This document shows, piece after piece, positions 16,334 through 24,909 of a DNA stretch of 64,000 nucleotides (position 1 is the first letter of the stretch; every line of letters starts with the position of its first letter). This DNA is from DASXQK01 sp963724385 (GTDB lineage: Bacteria > Pseudomonadota > Alphaproteobacteria > Dongiales > Dongiaceae), in assembly GCA_963724385.1 (NCBI GenBank), contig CAVRUJ010000002.1:1612001-1676000 (forward strand). Reading direction: 5' to 3'. The notes below the pieces were generated by a model. The model worked only from the letters and a program-made list of their open reading frames with translations. It was not told the DNA's origin and ran no database searches. Made by a program: the position numbers and the translations under genes.

Positions 16334-18322
16334 CTACTGCTGGCGGATCCATAGCCCGATATGCTTGTCGGGCGTCGCCGAGAACTCCATCCATCGATAC
16401 CCGTCGGCAATCGATCGGCTGATCGTCGCCCAGGCCGCCTGATCGCCGCTCTCGCGAACCGACCAGACGACATAGCGGATGCCGTAGCCGCGCAAGAACG
16501 CCAGCGGCGAGGATCCTTCGCCGCGATAGAATTGCTCGATCTCGGCGACGAGGCCCGGCAGCTCCGGCAGGCTGGGCTTCCACACCCTCATGATCCACGG
16601 CACCCCCACCAGATCGGGCTGGCCCGAGAGGCTGCCGTAGATCCCTGTGTCCCGCGGGCGCTCTTCGTAGACCTTTTCGAGGACGAGGCCTTCGTCGGCG
16701 TTCGTGAGATAGCTCAACATCCGCGCATTGGCGGGATCGGCCGTGTAGAACCCATCCCCTTCCAGCTTGCCGAAATAGGGCTTGGGCTGGAAAACCAGGA
16801 AGCAGGCCACGTCGACCGCCATCGATGTCACAAGCACCAGGATGGCGGCTGCCGCCCAACGCACGGCGCGCCTTTCGCTCGCCAGCAGGCAAGTCGAAAC
16901 GGCGAACAGTCCGCCCGTGAAGATCCAGCCCCACCATTTGAGGGCGGGATTGAACCGCACGAGATCGCCGGAATAGGCGCCGTCGAATGCGTTGAGCAGC
17001 TCGCTGCCCGCCAATAGCGGCAGAAAGATCAGCGCAAAGCGAAGCGCCTGGCTGCTGTATTTGCCCGCGAACGGCGCCAGGGCAGCGACGGCCATCAGCG
17101 GCCAATGGACGATCAGGAATTGGAACCACGGGCTGTGCTCGTCCGGCAGGACGCGGGTCAAGGCGATCGGGTGTCCATGCAGGGCGAATCCCGCCAGGAA
17201 GGGCAGGATCAGCGCCATGCCCGCGGCAAGGCCGGCAAGCGAAGAACCCCACTGCCGAAGAGGTGTCGTGCCGATGTCCCACAGCTTCCATGTGCCCACG
17301 AGAACCGCCTGCAACGGGAACACCCAGGCGTTCGAGCAAATCGTGAGCGGCAAGGTAAGTCCCAGGAGGAACTCCAGCCGTGGGCGAGCCCCGGCCGGCG
17401 CCTGCGTCAGGCGCGCCATTGAGGCAAGGGCCAGAAACAAGGTCAGGAAGCCCGACAGAGGTGCGTGGAAGCCGCCGACGGCATATTGCTGACCAAAAGT
17501 TTCGATGGGGAGCTGAAGGCCCCTCGCCGTCGGCGCGCCGGCCGAGAGGTGGCGCCAGAAATCCGATGCGACCCCGTCCTCGAACCAGCCGATGAAACGG
17601 GTGTTGTGCAGCAGTGCTGCCTGAGCCGAGGCGGCCGAGAAGAAGCCTGCCGGATCGGGTGCGGCGATCAGATGGAAGAGCGGCGAAATCCCCGTCCCCC
17701 CGATCGCGAGGCAGGCGGCCGCCAGCAGTCGCGCCCAGGTCTTCAGGCCGAAACAGCTTGCGAAGTCCCAGGCGAGCGCGATGACGAGGGCGGAGAGGAT
17801 GGGCGCCGAAACATTGAAGGCCGCACCCGCCGAGAGGCCGGTGATCCGCCCCAGCAGCGCGCCTGCGTATTGCTGGAAGGCGTAGTAGTAGTCGAGACGT
17901 TGCCAGGGCAGCCACATGTCCACCGGCGGCAGGCGCGCGCCGGTCATGTAGTTGGCCACGAGATGAACGTCGGACAGGCGATCGTAGAGCTCGACGATCT
18001 GCGGGAACGCCAGCTTCCACAGGAGGCCATAGGCGGCCGCGGCCAGGAACACCGCTTCCGATTCGATGAACGATCCCCGCCGCAGCGTCGAGCGGTGTCG
18101 CCACAGCACCCAAGCCGAGGCCGCGGTGAACGCCGGCAGGGTCCACTGCAGCGACCCCAGGCCGATGAAATGCTCGATGAAGAACAGGCCGAGGCAAAAG
18201 CCCACGATGCCTGCCGTCCGCGCGATCGCGAAGGACGGCAGCCAGCGCGCCATGACCAAAGTCACCGCGCCGAAATTGATGCAGACGACTGCCGAGAGGG
18301 CGAGGAAATAGAGGGCGCGCAA
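16334..18322 (-). CDS. Polytopic membrane protein, DUF2298/'YYY'-like
   Basis: 662-residue protein with many hydrophobic segments from the N-terminus to about residue 500, then a soluble C-terminal domain. Residues about 110-175 hold the diagnostic stretch DRLSDVHLVANYMTGARLP followed by RLDYYYAFQQYAGALLGR, resembling the Chlor_Arch_YYY (DUF2298) family of GT-C-like membrane proteins. The protein at 19385-20995 has an equivalent stretch, so the two are paralogues bracketing the three small peptide genes. All five are on one strand, consistent with an operon. A role in lipid-linked glycosyl transfer or in handling the small peptides is inferred only from this context. Confidence 0.75.
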   Translation of the reverse strand: MRALYFLALSAVVCINFGAVTLVMARWLPSFAIARTAGIVGFCLGLFFIEHFIGLGSLQWTLPAFTAASAWVLWRHRSTLRRGSFIESEAVFLAAAAYGLLWKLAFPQIVELYDRLSDVHLVANYMTGARLPPVDMWLPWQRLDYYYAFQQYAGALLGRITGLSAGAAFNVSAPILSALVIALAWDFASCFGLKTWARLLAAACLAIGGTGISPLFHLIAAPDPAGFFSAASAQAALLHNTRFIGWFEDGVASDFWRHLSAGAPTARGLQLPIETFGQQYAVGGFHAPLSGFLTLFLALASMARLTQAPAGARPRLEFLLGLTLPLTICSNAWVFPLQAVLVGTWKLWDIGTTPLRQWGSSLAGLAAGMALILPFLAGFALHGHPIALTRVLPDEHSPWFQFLIVHWPLMAVAALAPFAGKYSSQALRFALIFLPLLAGSELLNAFDGAYSGDLVRFNPALKWWGWIFTGGLFAVSTCLLASERRAVRWAAAAILVLVTSMAVDVACFLVFQPKPYFGKLEGDGFYTADPANARMLSYLTNADEGLVLEKVYEERPRDTGIYGSLSGQPDLVGVPWIMRVWKPSLPELPGLVAEIEQFYRGEGSSPLAFLRGYGIRYVVWSVRESGDQAAWATISRSIADGYRWMEFSATPDKHIGLWIRQQ

Positions 18323-18451
18323 GGGAGGCTGGCTCAGCGCCGCAGTTTTTCGGGGGCTGCGGGCTTCACGCCGGCAAGGGAGCCGGCCCGCTCAAACAAC
18401 CACCCGCAAGACCGAGGCAATTGCCCAGCGACAGGATCGACCGCGACCCGC

Positions 18452-18655
18452 TTAGGACGGGGGCGGCGGTGATGGCGGCGGCGGCGGCGATCCGGAAACG
18501 GCCAAGCCTTCCTTGGTGGCAGCGGTATAGCCGAGCAGGACGAGGGTGGCCGGAGCGGTGTATGCGGCAAAACGGCCGAGCTTTTTCAGAACGTCGCGCT
18601 TGTCGGGATTAGCCGGACGTTCGGCACCGCTCGTGTTCTTGTCGTCCTCTGGCAT
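18452..18655 (-). CDS. Small Tat-like/hydrophobic peptide, copy 3 (67 aa)
   Basis: 67 residues: an acidic, polar N-terminus (MPEDDKNTSG), then the shared core PANPDKRDVLKKLGRF and a roughly 18-residue hydrophobic stretch (AAYTAPATLVLLGYTAAT). It ends with a tail of almost only Pro and Ser (PPPPPSPPPPS). The KR-D-V-L-K sequence just before the hydrophobic segment resembles a degenerate twin-arginine (Tat) signal. GGGGAAG lies eight bases before the ATG. The DNA is near-identical to the two neighbouring copies. It could be a membrane-anchored or exported small protein, or a precursor modified by the nearby PqqD-HprK system (inference). No characterised family recognised. Confidence 0.75.
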   Translation of the reverse strand: MPEDDKNTSGAERPANPDKRDVLKKLGRFAAYTAPATLVLLGYTAATKEGLAVSGSPPPPPSPPPPS

Positions 18656-18804
18656 TTTGGCTTCCCCTTCCGCCGAAGGCGCTCGATCGCAAGACTATCC
18701 GTGCAACGCGCCGCGAAAATTTACCTTGTTCATCCTCGTTAATCCACCCCTCGGCCGTCTGGCGCGGCTGGGGTTGGCCTCAACGTCCGCGGACGAGGCG
18801 GCGA

Positions 18805-18969
18805 TCAGGAATGGGCGAAGCCTTCCTTGGTGGCGGCGGTATAGCCGAGCAGGACCAGGGTGGCCGGAGCGGTGTACGCGGCAAAACGGCCGAGCTTTTT
18901 CAAGACGTCGCGCTTGTCGGGATTTGCCGGACGTTCGGCATCGCGTTTCTTTTTGTCGTCCCCTGACAT
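18805..18969 (-). CDS. Small Tat-like/hydrophobic peptide, copy 2 (54 aa, no proline tail)
   Basis: 54 residues with the same core as copies 1 and 3 (NPDKRDVLKKLGRF plus the hydrophobic AAYTAPATLVLLGYTAAT), ending abruptly KEGFAHS instead of continuing into a Pro/Ser tail. The N-terminus differs slightly (MSGDDKKKRD). An in-frame Met 18 codons upstream (19023) exists, but homology with the other copies starts at 18969. The upstream purine run (aaagggtg) is a weaker ribosome-binding site than those of copies 1 and 3. Tail loss makes it a useful natural comparison for the role of the polyproline segment. Confidence 0.7.
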   Translation of the reverse strand: MSGDDKKKRDAERPANPDKRDVLKKLGRFAAYTAPATLVLLGYTAATKEGFAHS

Positions 18970-19053
18970 TGTGGCGCACCCTTTTTCCGCCGAAGGCGCC
19001 TGACCGCATGAATATCCGTGCAAAGCGACGCGACAGGACCGACCGCGACCCGC

Positions 19054-19266
19054 TTAGGGCGGGGCAGGGGGCGGGGGTGATGCCGGCGGCGGCGGTGGCG
19101 ATCCGGAAAGGGCCAGGCCTTCCTTGGTCGCGGCGGTATAGCCGAGCAGGACAAGGGTGGCCGGAGCGGTGTACGCGGCAAAACGGCCGAGCTTTTTCAG
19201 GACATCGCGCTTGTCGGGATTTGCCGGATGTTCGGCATCGCCAGCTTTGTTGTCGTCCTCTGACAT
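19054..19266 (-). CDS. Small Tat-like/hydrophobic peptide, copy 1 (70 aa)
   Basis: 70 residues and the first of the three copies in transcription order. MSEDDNKAGD is followed by the conserved core NPDKRDVLKKLGRF and the hydrophobic segment, then KEGLALSGS and a tail of Pro, Ala and Ser. GGGGGAGA precedes the ATG at a good distance, the best ribosome-binding site of the three. It lies downstream of the YYY-like membrane protein gene (19385) on the same strand. The small size, triplication, conserved core and variable ends are what one expects of a precursor or signal peptide rather than of an enzyme. Confidence 0.75.
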   Translation of the reverse strand: MSEDDNKAGDAEHPANPDKRDVLKKLGRFAAYTAPATLVLLGYTAATKEGLALSGSPPPPPASPPPPAPP

Positions 19267-19384
19267 TTTGTCTCCCCCTTGGAGCTGAACCGGCCGCGCT
19301 CAAGTCCAGCCGTCCACGGCGCAATCTATGTTTAGCTTATTCGCTCCAAACGATCCAGCCCCTCGCCGCCCGCCGCGGCCCGGC

Positions 19385-20995
19385 TCAGCGCTGGCGGGCA
19401 AGCCAGCGGTAGAGCAGCGAGTCGCTCCGGCCTTCATACTGACTGGCGAGGCTGCCCATATCTTGCCAGCTGAAGGCGCCATAGGGAGCGCATTGACGCG
19501 GGAGGAACAGGCTTTGCGCGATCTCATTCACGCTCGACAGGCTTGAAGCCGCAAGCAGCAGGATCACGACGATCTTCGCTGTTCTGCCCGGCCAGTCCGC
19601 GAGAAAACGGCAGAGAGCCACAGCCAGCAGGATGGAAACGGGCAGGGTCGTGCGCAGGGCCCAATCGTCGTAGGTGCCATGCTGGAAGCAAAGCAGAACC
19701 GCATCGGCAGACAGCAAGAATGCAAATCCCGCAAGCAGCGCGTGGCCGCTGTTCCTCGAATTCTCTTCGGCCGGCCGAAGGCGGAAGCGGACGCGATCGA
19801 CGGCGAGGGCCGCCAGGGCGGCGATGCTCGGAGCCTGGCGAAGCAGGAAACTCAACGCCCAGGGTCCCAGCGACTGGTGTGGAAAAATCAGGGTGGGCGG
19901 CGAAGTCGCGAGCGAGGCGGAATAGAACAGCACGGCGAAGACGAGCAGCAGGACCACGAAGGCTGACGCGAGCGGGAACCTGAGGGTGATCTTGCGCGCC
20001 CGGCGCGCCTCTCCCCGCCAGCCGGCGACAGCATCCCGCAGCAGCCCTGGAACCGCGGGAAGCGAAACCGCCGCAAGCCCAACCGCGACATAAGGGCTCC
20101 AGAGCGTGCTCGCCACGATGATGGCAGACCCATGCAGGAGCTTGGCGCCCGCCGGACGCTCCAAACCGAAGATGAAAGAGAGGAGCGCGGCGCCGATGAG
20201 TGCGGCGAAGAAATGCTGGGGGGCGAAGAACAGGCTCATGGTTACGGATTGGGGCGCCTTCGGGACACCCCACCAGTCCAATTCGGAGAACACCGGAACG
20301 CCGAGGCCGGGTATCTGCCCGACAATCCTCGGCCCGGCGCCGAGAAGGGCTTGGCCGACCACATCCAGCCCGCCGGTGAGCGCCAACAAGGCCAGCAAAG
20401 CCGCGGCAGGAAGCTTTTGGCTGGCCGACATGACGCGGAGCGCCACGAACAGGACGAGGCAATAGATCGGGAAAAGCACGTGGTCGAACCGGAGCGATCC
20501 GATCAGGATTTGCAGCCCTTGGTAAATTCGGACCGGGATAATGTAATAGGCGAAGTAGTAGTGGATGAATGTAGAGTTTCCGTCCCCGGAATCCCATTTG
20601 ATCGGCAGATGCCCGCTCAGCAGACTGGCGAATACGAGATTATGCTTTACATAATCCCATCGGCAGAAGGTGAAGCCGCCGATCCCCGAGCAATAGATCC
20701 AGAACGCGCCAAGCAGGAAGACCGCGACCGACGCGCCCACGCGCAGGGGCTCTGGCGACCGCCGAAGGGCGGGGCCCGGAACGACGCCGCTCGCTCTCGC
20801 ATTTCGAAACAGAAAGGCATCGAACTCGGCGAGCCAGGCGGGAAAGAGGATGAAGACCGGGATCCAGCAAGGCGGCTTCAGCAGCTCGGCCATGATGATG
20901 AGCGGGCCGGCGATATAGAAAAGCGCCAGCCCCATGCAGGAGCTGCGCGCGAGGCCGGACGCGCCATGCACCTCTTGCCGATCCATCTCGCCCAT
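19385..20995 (-). CDS. Polytopic membrane protein, 'YYY'-like paralogue
   Basis: 536 residues, hydrophobic throughout with many predicted membrane segments. The stretch DYVKHNLVFASLLSGHLPIKW followed by HYYFAYYIIPVRIYQGL corresponds position by position to the DVHLVANYMTG...DYYYAFQQY stretch of the 16334-18322 protein, showing common ancestry. It is the first gene of the probable minus-strand operon that includes the three small peptides. The start is uncertain: Met1 at 20995 or Met4 at 20986. The protein is shorter than its paralogue, lacking most of the soluble C-terminal domain. Membrane GT-C-type function is possible but unproven. Confidence 0.7.
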   Translation of the reverse strand: MGEMDRQEVHGASGLARSSCMGLALFYIAGPLIIMAELLKPPCWIPVFILFPAWLAEFDAFLFRNARASGVVPGPALRRSPEPLRVGASVAVFLLGAFWIYCSGIGGFTFCRWDYVKHNLVFASLLSGHLPIKWDSGDGNSTFIHYYFAYYIIPVRIYQGLQILIGSLRFDHVLFPIYCLVLFVALRVMSASQKLPAAALLALLALTGGLDVVGQALLGAGPRIVGQIPGLGVPVFSELDWWGVPKAPQSVTMSLFFAPQHFFAALIGAALLSFIFGLERPAGAKLLHGSAIIVASTLWSPYVAVGLAAVSLPAVPGLLRDAVAGWRGEARRARKITLRFPLASAFVVLLLVFAVLFYSASLATSPPTLIFPHQSLGPWALSFLLRQAPSIAALAALAVDRVRFRLRPAEENSRNSGHALLAGFAFLLSADAVLLCFQHGTYDDWALRTTLPVSILLAVALCRFLADWPGRTAKIVVILLLAASSLSSVNEIAQSLFLPRQCAPYGAFSWQDMGSLASQYEGRSDSLLYRWLARQR

Positions 20996-21042
20996 TCACC
21001 CTACAGCAGAAGCAGCCAGGAGCCGGGCTGGACGCGCCGCTG

Positions 21043-21141
21043 GAGCATTTTCCGCCGAAGCGGGCACCGGTTCGGCGCAGAAAATGCGACCAACCAAAGA
21101 ATCTAGAGCATGTTTCGATTCGATCGCATCGAAACATGCTC
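21043..21141. repeat. Composite palindromic repeat element, copy A
   Basis: Two adjacent hairpins. 21043-21087 runs from gagcattttccgccgaa to ttcggcgcagaaaatgc as an imperfect stem. 21106-21141 has perfect 14-base arms (gagcatgtttcgat and its complement) around an eight-base loop. The same pair in the same order and spacing recurs at 36917-37020, so this is a mobile or dispersed intergenic repeat family. It occupies part of the 333-base gap 20996-21328 between divergently oriented genes; the remainder shows no gene. Confidence 0.8.
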
Positions 21142-21328
21142 TGGGGGCGCGGATAGCGAGCGCGAGGCTCGGGAGCGCGAGCCCGGCTGTCAAGGCGGCC
21201 GAGTGCGGCGACCCGGGCTCCCCGGGGACGGAATGCCCGCGGTAAGGAACGATTTGCCGATCCTCCACCCCATGTTCTAGTGTTTTTCCTCCCGGGCCGA
21301 TCAGCAGAGGGCATTCCCGTCCGCCGCC

Positions 21329-22423
21329 ATGCAAGCAGATGAATTCATCAGCACGCCGGTGGGCAACGGGCTGCTCCTGGCCCGTCGTCATGCCCATCGC
21401 CTGTTCGCTCTCAACGAGTCGGCGCGGTTCGTTTGGGAATGCCACCTTCAGAATCTGACCCCGGCTGAGATGGGCGACAAACTCGCCGACGCTTACGGCA
21501 TCGAGCCCTCCCTCGCCAGGCGCGACGTCGACGCGGTGCTTCGGCAATGGCGCGAAGAGGGCCTGATCGAATCCGGCCGGCCTCGCCTCGCCTGCGTCGT
21601 CGGCGGCTGCCGATTCCTTCTCCGCCTGGGGCCGCCGGACGTTCAGGACGCCCTGGCGACGGTCTTGTCGAGCCTGGTTTGCGAGGAAGCTGCCGCGTTC
21701 CCGTCCCAACGCGAAGCGACGATCGAGGTGACCGAGCGCGAGGGCAAATATCTGATTTCCGTCGACGAAGCAGCTGCGTTGCTCGCCCCGACGCTGGATG
21801 CCGCGGTGGAGAGCGTGCAGACCGGCGTGATCCGCCACATCTTCAACGTGACCGAGTGGCAGATCTCCATGCACAGCGCTGCCGTCGGTCGTCCCACCGG
21901 CTGCATCCTGATCGCCGGCGAATCCGGCAGCGGCAAGACCACGCTGGTCGCCCGCATGCTGGACCGTGGCTTCGACTACGTCGCCGACGATCTCGTGCTG
22001 GTGATGCCCTCCGACCTGGCCGTCGTCCCGATCGCCATGCCGCTGGTGCTGAAGCGCGGAAGCTGGGCCGATCTGGATGCATCGCTCCCGGGCCTCGGCG
22101 CCGCGCGCGTGTTCCGTCGCGCCGGCCGGGATGTGAAGTACTGGATGCCACCGCGGGGGCGCATCGCCGAACGTCCGGTCCCCATCAGGGCCATTGTCTT
22201 CCCCCGGTTCGACAGCACCACGCCATTCGCGGCAACGCGGCTGGATGCGTTCGGCGCGATTTCCCGCATCATGAAGGCACCGACGCGCATCGGCATTCCT
22301 CTCACCGATGCAGCCGTCGAGCGCGTGGCGACGCTCGTGCAAGGCATCCCCGTCTACGAAATCGCTTACGACAATGCCGCTTCCGCCGCCCGCTGGGCGG
22401 AGGATTTGCTTCCCGGGCGTTGA
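21329..22423 (+). CDS. PqqD-domain/HprK-related kinase fusion
   Basis: 364 residues in two parts. Residues 1-80 form a PqqD-like domain (FALNESARFVWE, LTPAEMGDKLADAYGI, LRQWREEGLIE), the fold that binds precursor peptides in RiPP pathways. Residues about 130-364 are an HPr kinase-like ATPase with His182, Walker A GESGSGKTT (197-205) and the acidic pair in DYVADDLVLV (Asp220-221). PqqD proteins and HprK-related kinases are known as neighbouring genes in the so-called HPr-rel systems; here they are one chain. A GT2, an FAD oxidoreductase and a nucleotidyltransferase follow. The likely role is recognition and phosphorylation or adenylylation of a peptide or small protein (inference). Confidence 0.85.
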   Translation: MQADEFISTPVGNGLLLARRHAHRLFALNESARFVWECHLQNLTPAEMGDKLADAYGIEPSLARRDVDAVLRQWREEGLIESGRPRLACVVGGCRFLLRLGPPDVQDALATVLSSLVCEEAAAFPSQREATIEVTEREGKYLISVDEAAALLAPTLDAAVESVQTGVIRHIFNVTEWQISMHSAAVGRPTGCILIAGESGSGKTTLVARMLDRGFDYVADDLVLVMPSDLAVVPIAMPLVLKRGSWADLDASLPGLGAARVFRRAGRDVKYWMPPRGRIAERPVPIRAIVFPRFDSTTPFAATRLDAFGAISRIMKAPTRIGIPLTDAAVERVATLVQGIPVYEIAYDNAASAARWAEDLLPGR

Positions 22424-22485
22424 GCGACTGCCGGCGGCCGAAGCCGGTCCCGGCGGAATAGCATGCAAAGGGAGTTGGCGAACTC

Positions 22486-23511
22486 GTGCAGCCGAATAGC
22501 TCGATGAGGGAAGGTGGCGGGGCTGAGCGATCCATCCTCTCCGTCATCGTCCCGCTGTTCAACGAGCAGGACGTCGTCGAGATCTTGCATCGGCGGATCG
22601 TGACGGTCTTCGGTGACATCGCCGACCTCGACCTCGAGATCGTCTATGTCGACGACGGCAGCCGGGACGAGACGCCTGTCCGCCTCGCCCAGCTCGCCGC
22701 CGCGGATCCCCGCATCTGCGCCGTCACCCTCTCCCGGAACTTCGGCCAGCAGGCAGCCTTGTCGGCGGGTCTCAGCCATTGTTGCGGCGACGTCGCGGCC
22801 CTCATGGATGCCGATCTTCAAGACCCCCCGGAAGTCGCCCTCGAGATGCTGGCAAAGTGGCGGGAAGGCTATCCGGTGGTCTATGCCGTGAGGCGCGAGA
22901 GGCCTGAATCCGCGGCCCTGCGCTTCCTGTGCCGGGCCTTCTATCGGGTGCTGGCGCTGCTCTCGGACGTCCCGATTCCCTTCGACAGCGGCGATTTCTC
23001 GGTCATCGACCGGCGCGTCATCGATACGCTCAACGCGATGCCGGAGAAGAACCGCTTCTTGCGGGGCCTGCGCGCCTGGTATGGCGGACGCCAATATGGC
23101 CTCATTTACGATCGCGCGCCGCGCGCCGCCGGGCGCAGCAAGTATTCGATCCGCCGCTACTTCAAGCTGGCGCTGGACGGGATTTGCGGCTTTTCCCTGG
23201 CGCCGTTGCGCCTCATCTCGCTGCTGGGCGCGATACTCTCCGCCCTGGCCGCTTTCGCCTTGCTGCTGTTCTTCGTTGCCGGGCTCTTGGGCTCCGGACC
23301 CGGCTATTCGGCTGGCGCGCCGGGTTCGCGGACGCTGGCGCTCGCGATGGTGCTGCTGAGCGGCATACAGCTTCTTTCGATCGGCGTTGTCGGCGAATAT
23401 CTCGGCCGCATCTATCTCGAGGTGAAGAACCGCCCTCCCTACATCGCGGAGAACCTGCGGCCGAGCATTTATGCCGGTCGGGCCAGGCAGGCGGCGCGGG
23501 CCCGGATGTGA
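22486..23511 (+). CDS. Glycosyltransferase family 2, DPM/ArnC-like with C-terminal membrane helices
   Basis: 341 residues. The GT-A domain has LSVIVPLFNEQDVV, the nucleotide-binding VDDGSRDET and the metal-binding MDADLQDPPE, then RSKYSIRRYFKLALDGI. Two hydrophobic segments at about 245-270 and 285-310 end with GEYLGRIYLEVKNRP, as in polyprenyl-phosphate sugar transferases. It would load a sugar onto a polyprenyl phosphate at the inner membrane, a donor that GT-C-like membrane proteins such as the YYY paralogues could use. The GTG at 22486 with GGGAG upstream is preferred; ATG 22504 is an alternative. The stop is immediately followed by the FAD oxidoreductase gene. Confidence 0.9.
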   Translation: MQPNSSMREGGGAERSILSVIVPLFNEQDVVEILHRRIVTVFGDIADLDLEIVYVDDGSRDETPVRLAQLAAADPRICAVTLSRNFGQQAALSAGLSHCCGDVAALMDADLQDPPEVALEMLAKWREGYPVVYAVRRERPESAALRFLCRAFYRVLALLSDVPIPFDSGDFSVIDRRVIDTLNAMPEKNRFLRGLRAWYGGRQYGLIYDRAPRAAGRSKYSIRRYFKLALDGICGFSLAPLRLISLLGAILSALAAFALLLFFVAGLLGSGPGYSAGAPGSRTLALAMVLLSGIQLLSIGVVGEYLGRIYLEVKNRPPYIAENLRPSIYAGRARQAARARM

Positions 23512-23550
23512 TTGCGATCTTGCGCAGGCGGATCGTCTGACGGTGGCGCC

Positions 23551-24909
23551 TTGAGGACTGGCGCGGGCCGAAGGGTTGCCGTCGTCGGCGCCGGCTTTTC
23601 CGGCCTGGCGGCGGCCTATGAGCTGGCGAGGCTCGGCCATCGCCCGATCGTCATCGAAGCCGAAACCGAGGTCGGCGGCCTGGCGGCAGGCTTCCCGGTC
23701 GGCGACAGCCGCATCGAGCGTTTCTATCACCATTGGTTCACCAGCGACCGCGATGCGCTTGCACTGCTGGCCGAGCTCAGCCTCGCCGACCGCGTCGTCT
23801 ATTCGAGCACGCGGACCGGCATGTATTTCGCCAATCGCCTCTACAGGCTCACCAAGCCGCTCGACCTCCTCCGTTTCACGCCGCTTTCGCTCGGCGACCG
23901 ATTCCGCCTTGGCCAACTGATCCTGAAGGCGCGAAGAGTAGGCGATTGGCGGGACATCGACGACATGAGCGCAGCGGAATGGCTCCGCCGGCTGGGCGGC
24001 GAGCGCGTCTATCGGATCGTCTGGGAGCCGTTGTTGCGAGGCAAGTTCGGGCGGCATTCCGAGAGCGTGTCCGCCAGCTGGATCTGGTCCAAACTCAAGC
24101 TCCGCGGGGGCAGCCGGGGCCGCGGCGGCGAGGAGCGCCTCGCCTATTTTCGCGGCGGCTTCGCGGCGCTGGCGGAAGCGGTCGCCGGGCATGTGGTGGA
24201 CAATGGCGGCGAACTGCGCCTCGGATCGGCCGTCTCGGCCATGGCCGTGGAGAATGGTCGCGTGTGCGCGGTCGTCGCGGCCGGCGAAAGCATCGCGGCG
24301 GACGCCGTCGTGCTTACGCCGGCTCCGCCGTTGATCGCGCCGCTCCTGGCTCCCCATGTCCCGGCGCAGGAGGCCGATCGGCTGGCGGCGATCGAGTATC
24401 TGGCGAATATCTGCATCGTGCTCGAGCTGGATCGCAGCCTGTCCGAGCTCTACTGGATGAATGTCAACGATCCGTCCTTTCCTTTCGTCGGCGTGATCGA
24501 GCATACCCATCTCGATCAGGCGGATCCCGCCCGCCGGCGCCATATCGTGTATCTGTCGCGCTACCTGCCCGCAAGCGACCCTGCTTATGGCTGGTCGGAC
24601 GATCGCCTGGCGGAATTCGCCCTGCCCCATCTGCAGCGCATGTTTCCGGCGTTTTCCCAGGAGTGGATCCGCGCCATCCATGTGTGGCGCGCCAGATATG
24701 CCCAGCCCATCGTGGTCCGCGGCTACAGCCGGATGATTCCCGACCACCGCACCTCCGTTCCAGGCGTCTACATCGCCAGCATGGCCCAGGTCTATCCCGA
24801 AGACCGGGGAACGAACTACGCCATCCGCGACGGCCGGAAGGTGGCCAGAGCCGTGGATGAATGGCTGAGGCAGGACGCCGGCAGCCCGCGGCGCGAGGCC
24901 GTGCGCTAA
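23551..24909 (+). CDS. FAD-dependent oxidoreductase (amine-oxidase/UDP-galactopyranose-mutase-like)
   Basis: About 450 residues. The N-terminal dinucleotide fold is VAVVGAGFSGLAAAYELARLG with GGLAAGF as the second FAD contact. The C-terminal FAD motif region is GVYIASMAQVYPEDRGTNYAIRDG. The layout matches the NAD(P)-binding-8/amine-oxidase group found in polyprenol-linked glycan loci. It follows the GT2 gene with almost no gap. No ATG is available near the start; TTG 23551 lies 11 residues before the FAD motif, and TTG 23512 directly after the GT2 stop is the alternative. The stop overlaps the stop of the convergent nucleotidyltransferase gene in a shared CTAA. Confidence 0.85.
   Translation: MRTGAGRRVAVVGAGFSGLAAAYELARLGHRPIVIEAETEVGGLAAGFPVGDSRIERFYHHWFTSDRDALALLAELSLADRVVYSSTRTGMYFANRLYRLTKPLDLLRFTPLSLGDRFRLGQLILKARRVGDWRDIDDMSAAEWLRRLGGERVYRIVWEPLLRGKFGRHSESVSASWIWSKLKLRGGSRGRGGEERLAYFRGGFAALAEAVAGHVVDNGGELRLGSAVSAMAVENGRVCAVVAAGESIAADAVVLTPAPPLIAPLLAPHVPAQEADRLAAIEYLANICIVLELDRSLSELYWMNVNDPSFPFVGVIEHTHLDQADPARRRHIVYLSRYLPASDPAYGWSDDRLAEFALPHLQRMFPAFSQEWIRAIHVWRARYAQPIVVRGYSRMIPDHRTSVPGVYIASMAQVYPEDRGTNYAIRDGRKVARAVDEWLRQDAGSPRREAVR

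Larger units (their letters stand above)
18421..19270 (-). repeat. Tandem triplication of a small-peptide gene unit
   Basis: Three consecutive units of about 240-300 bases each carry one peptide gene. The coding cores are almost identical at DNA level, and in units 1 and 3 the identity continues past the stop codon into a shared segment beginning gcgacagga and ending cttagg. The middle unit has lost the proline-rich tail and that downstream segment. The arrangement indicates local duplication followed by tail loss in the middle copy. Gaps between the coding regions (18656-18804 and 18970-19053) hold no other gene. Confidence 0.85.

Noticed and set aside
18421..19270. Regular repeats, considered as a CRISPR array
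   Set aside because: The repeat units are about 240-300 bases and coding, with no short repeat-spacer pattern.
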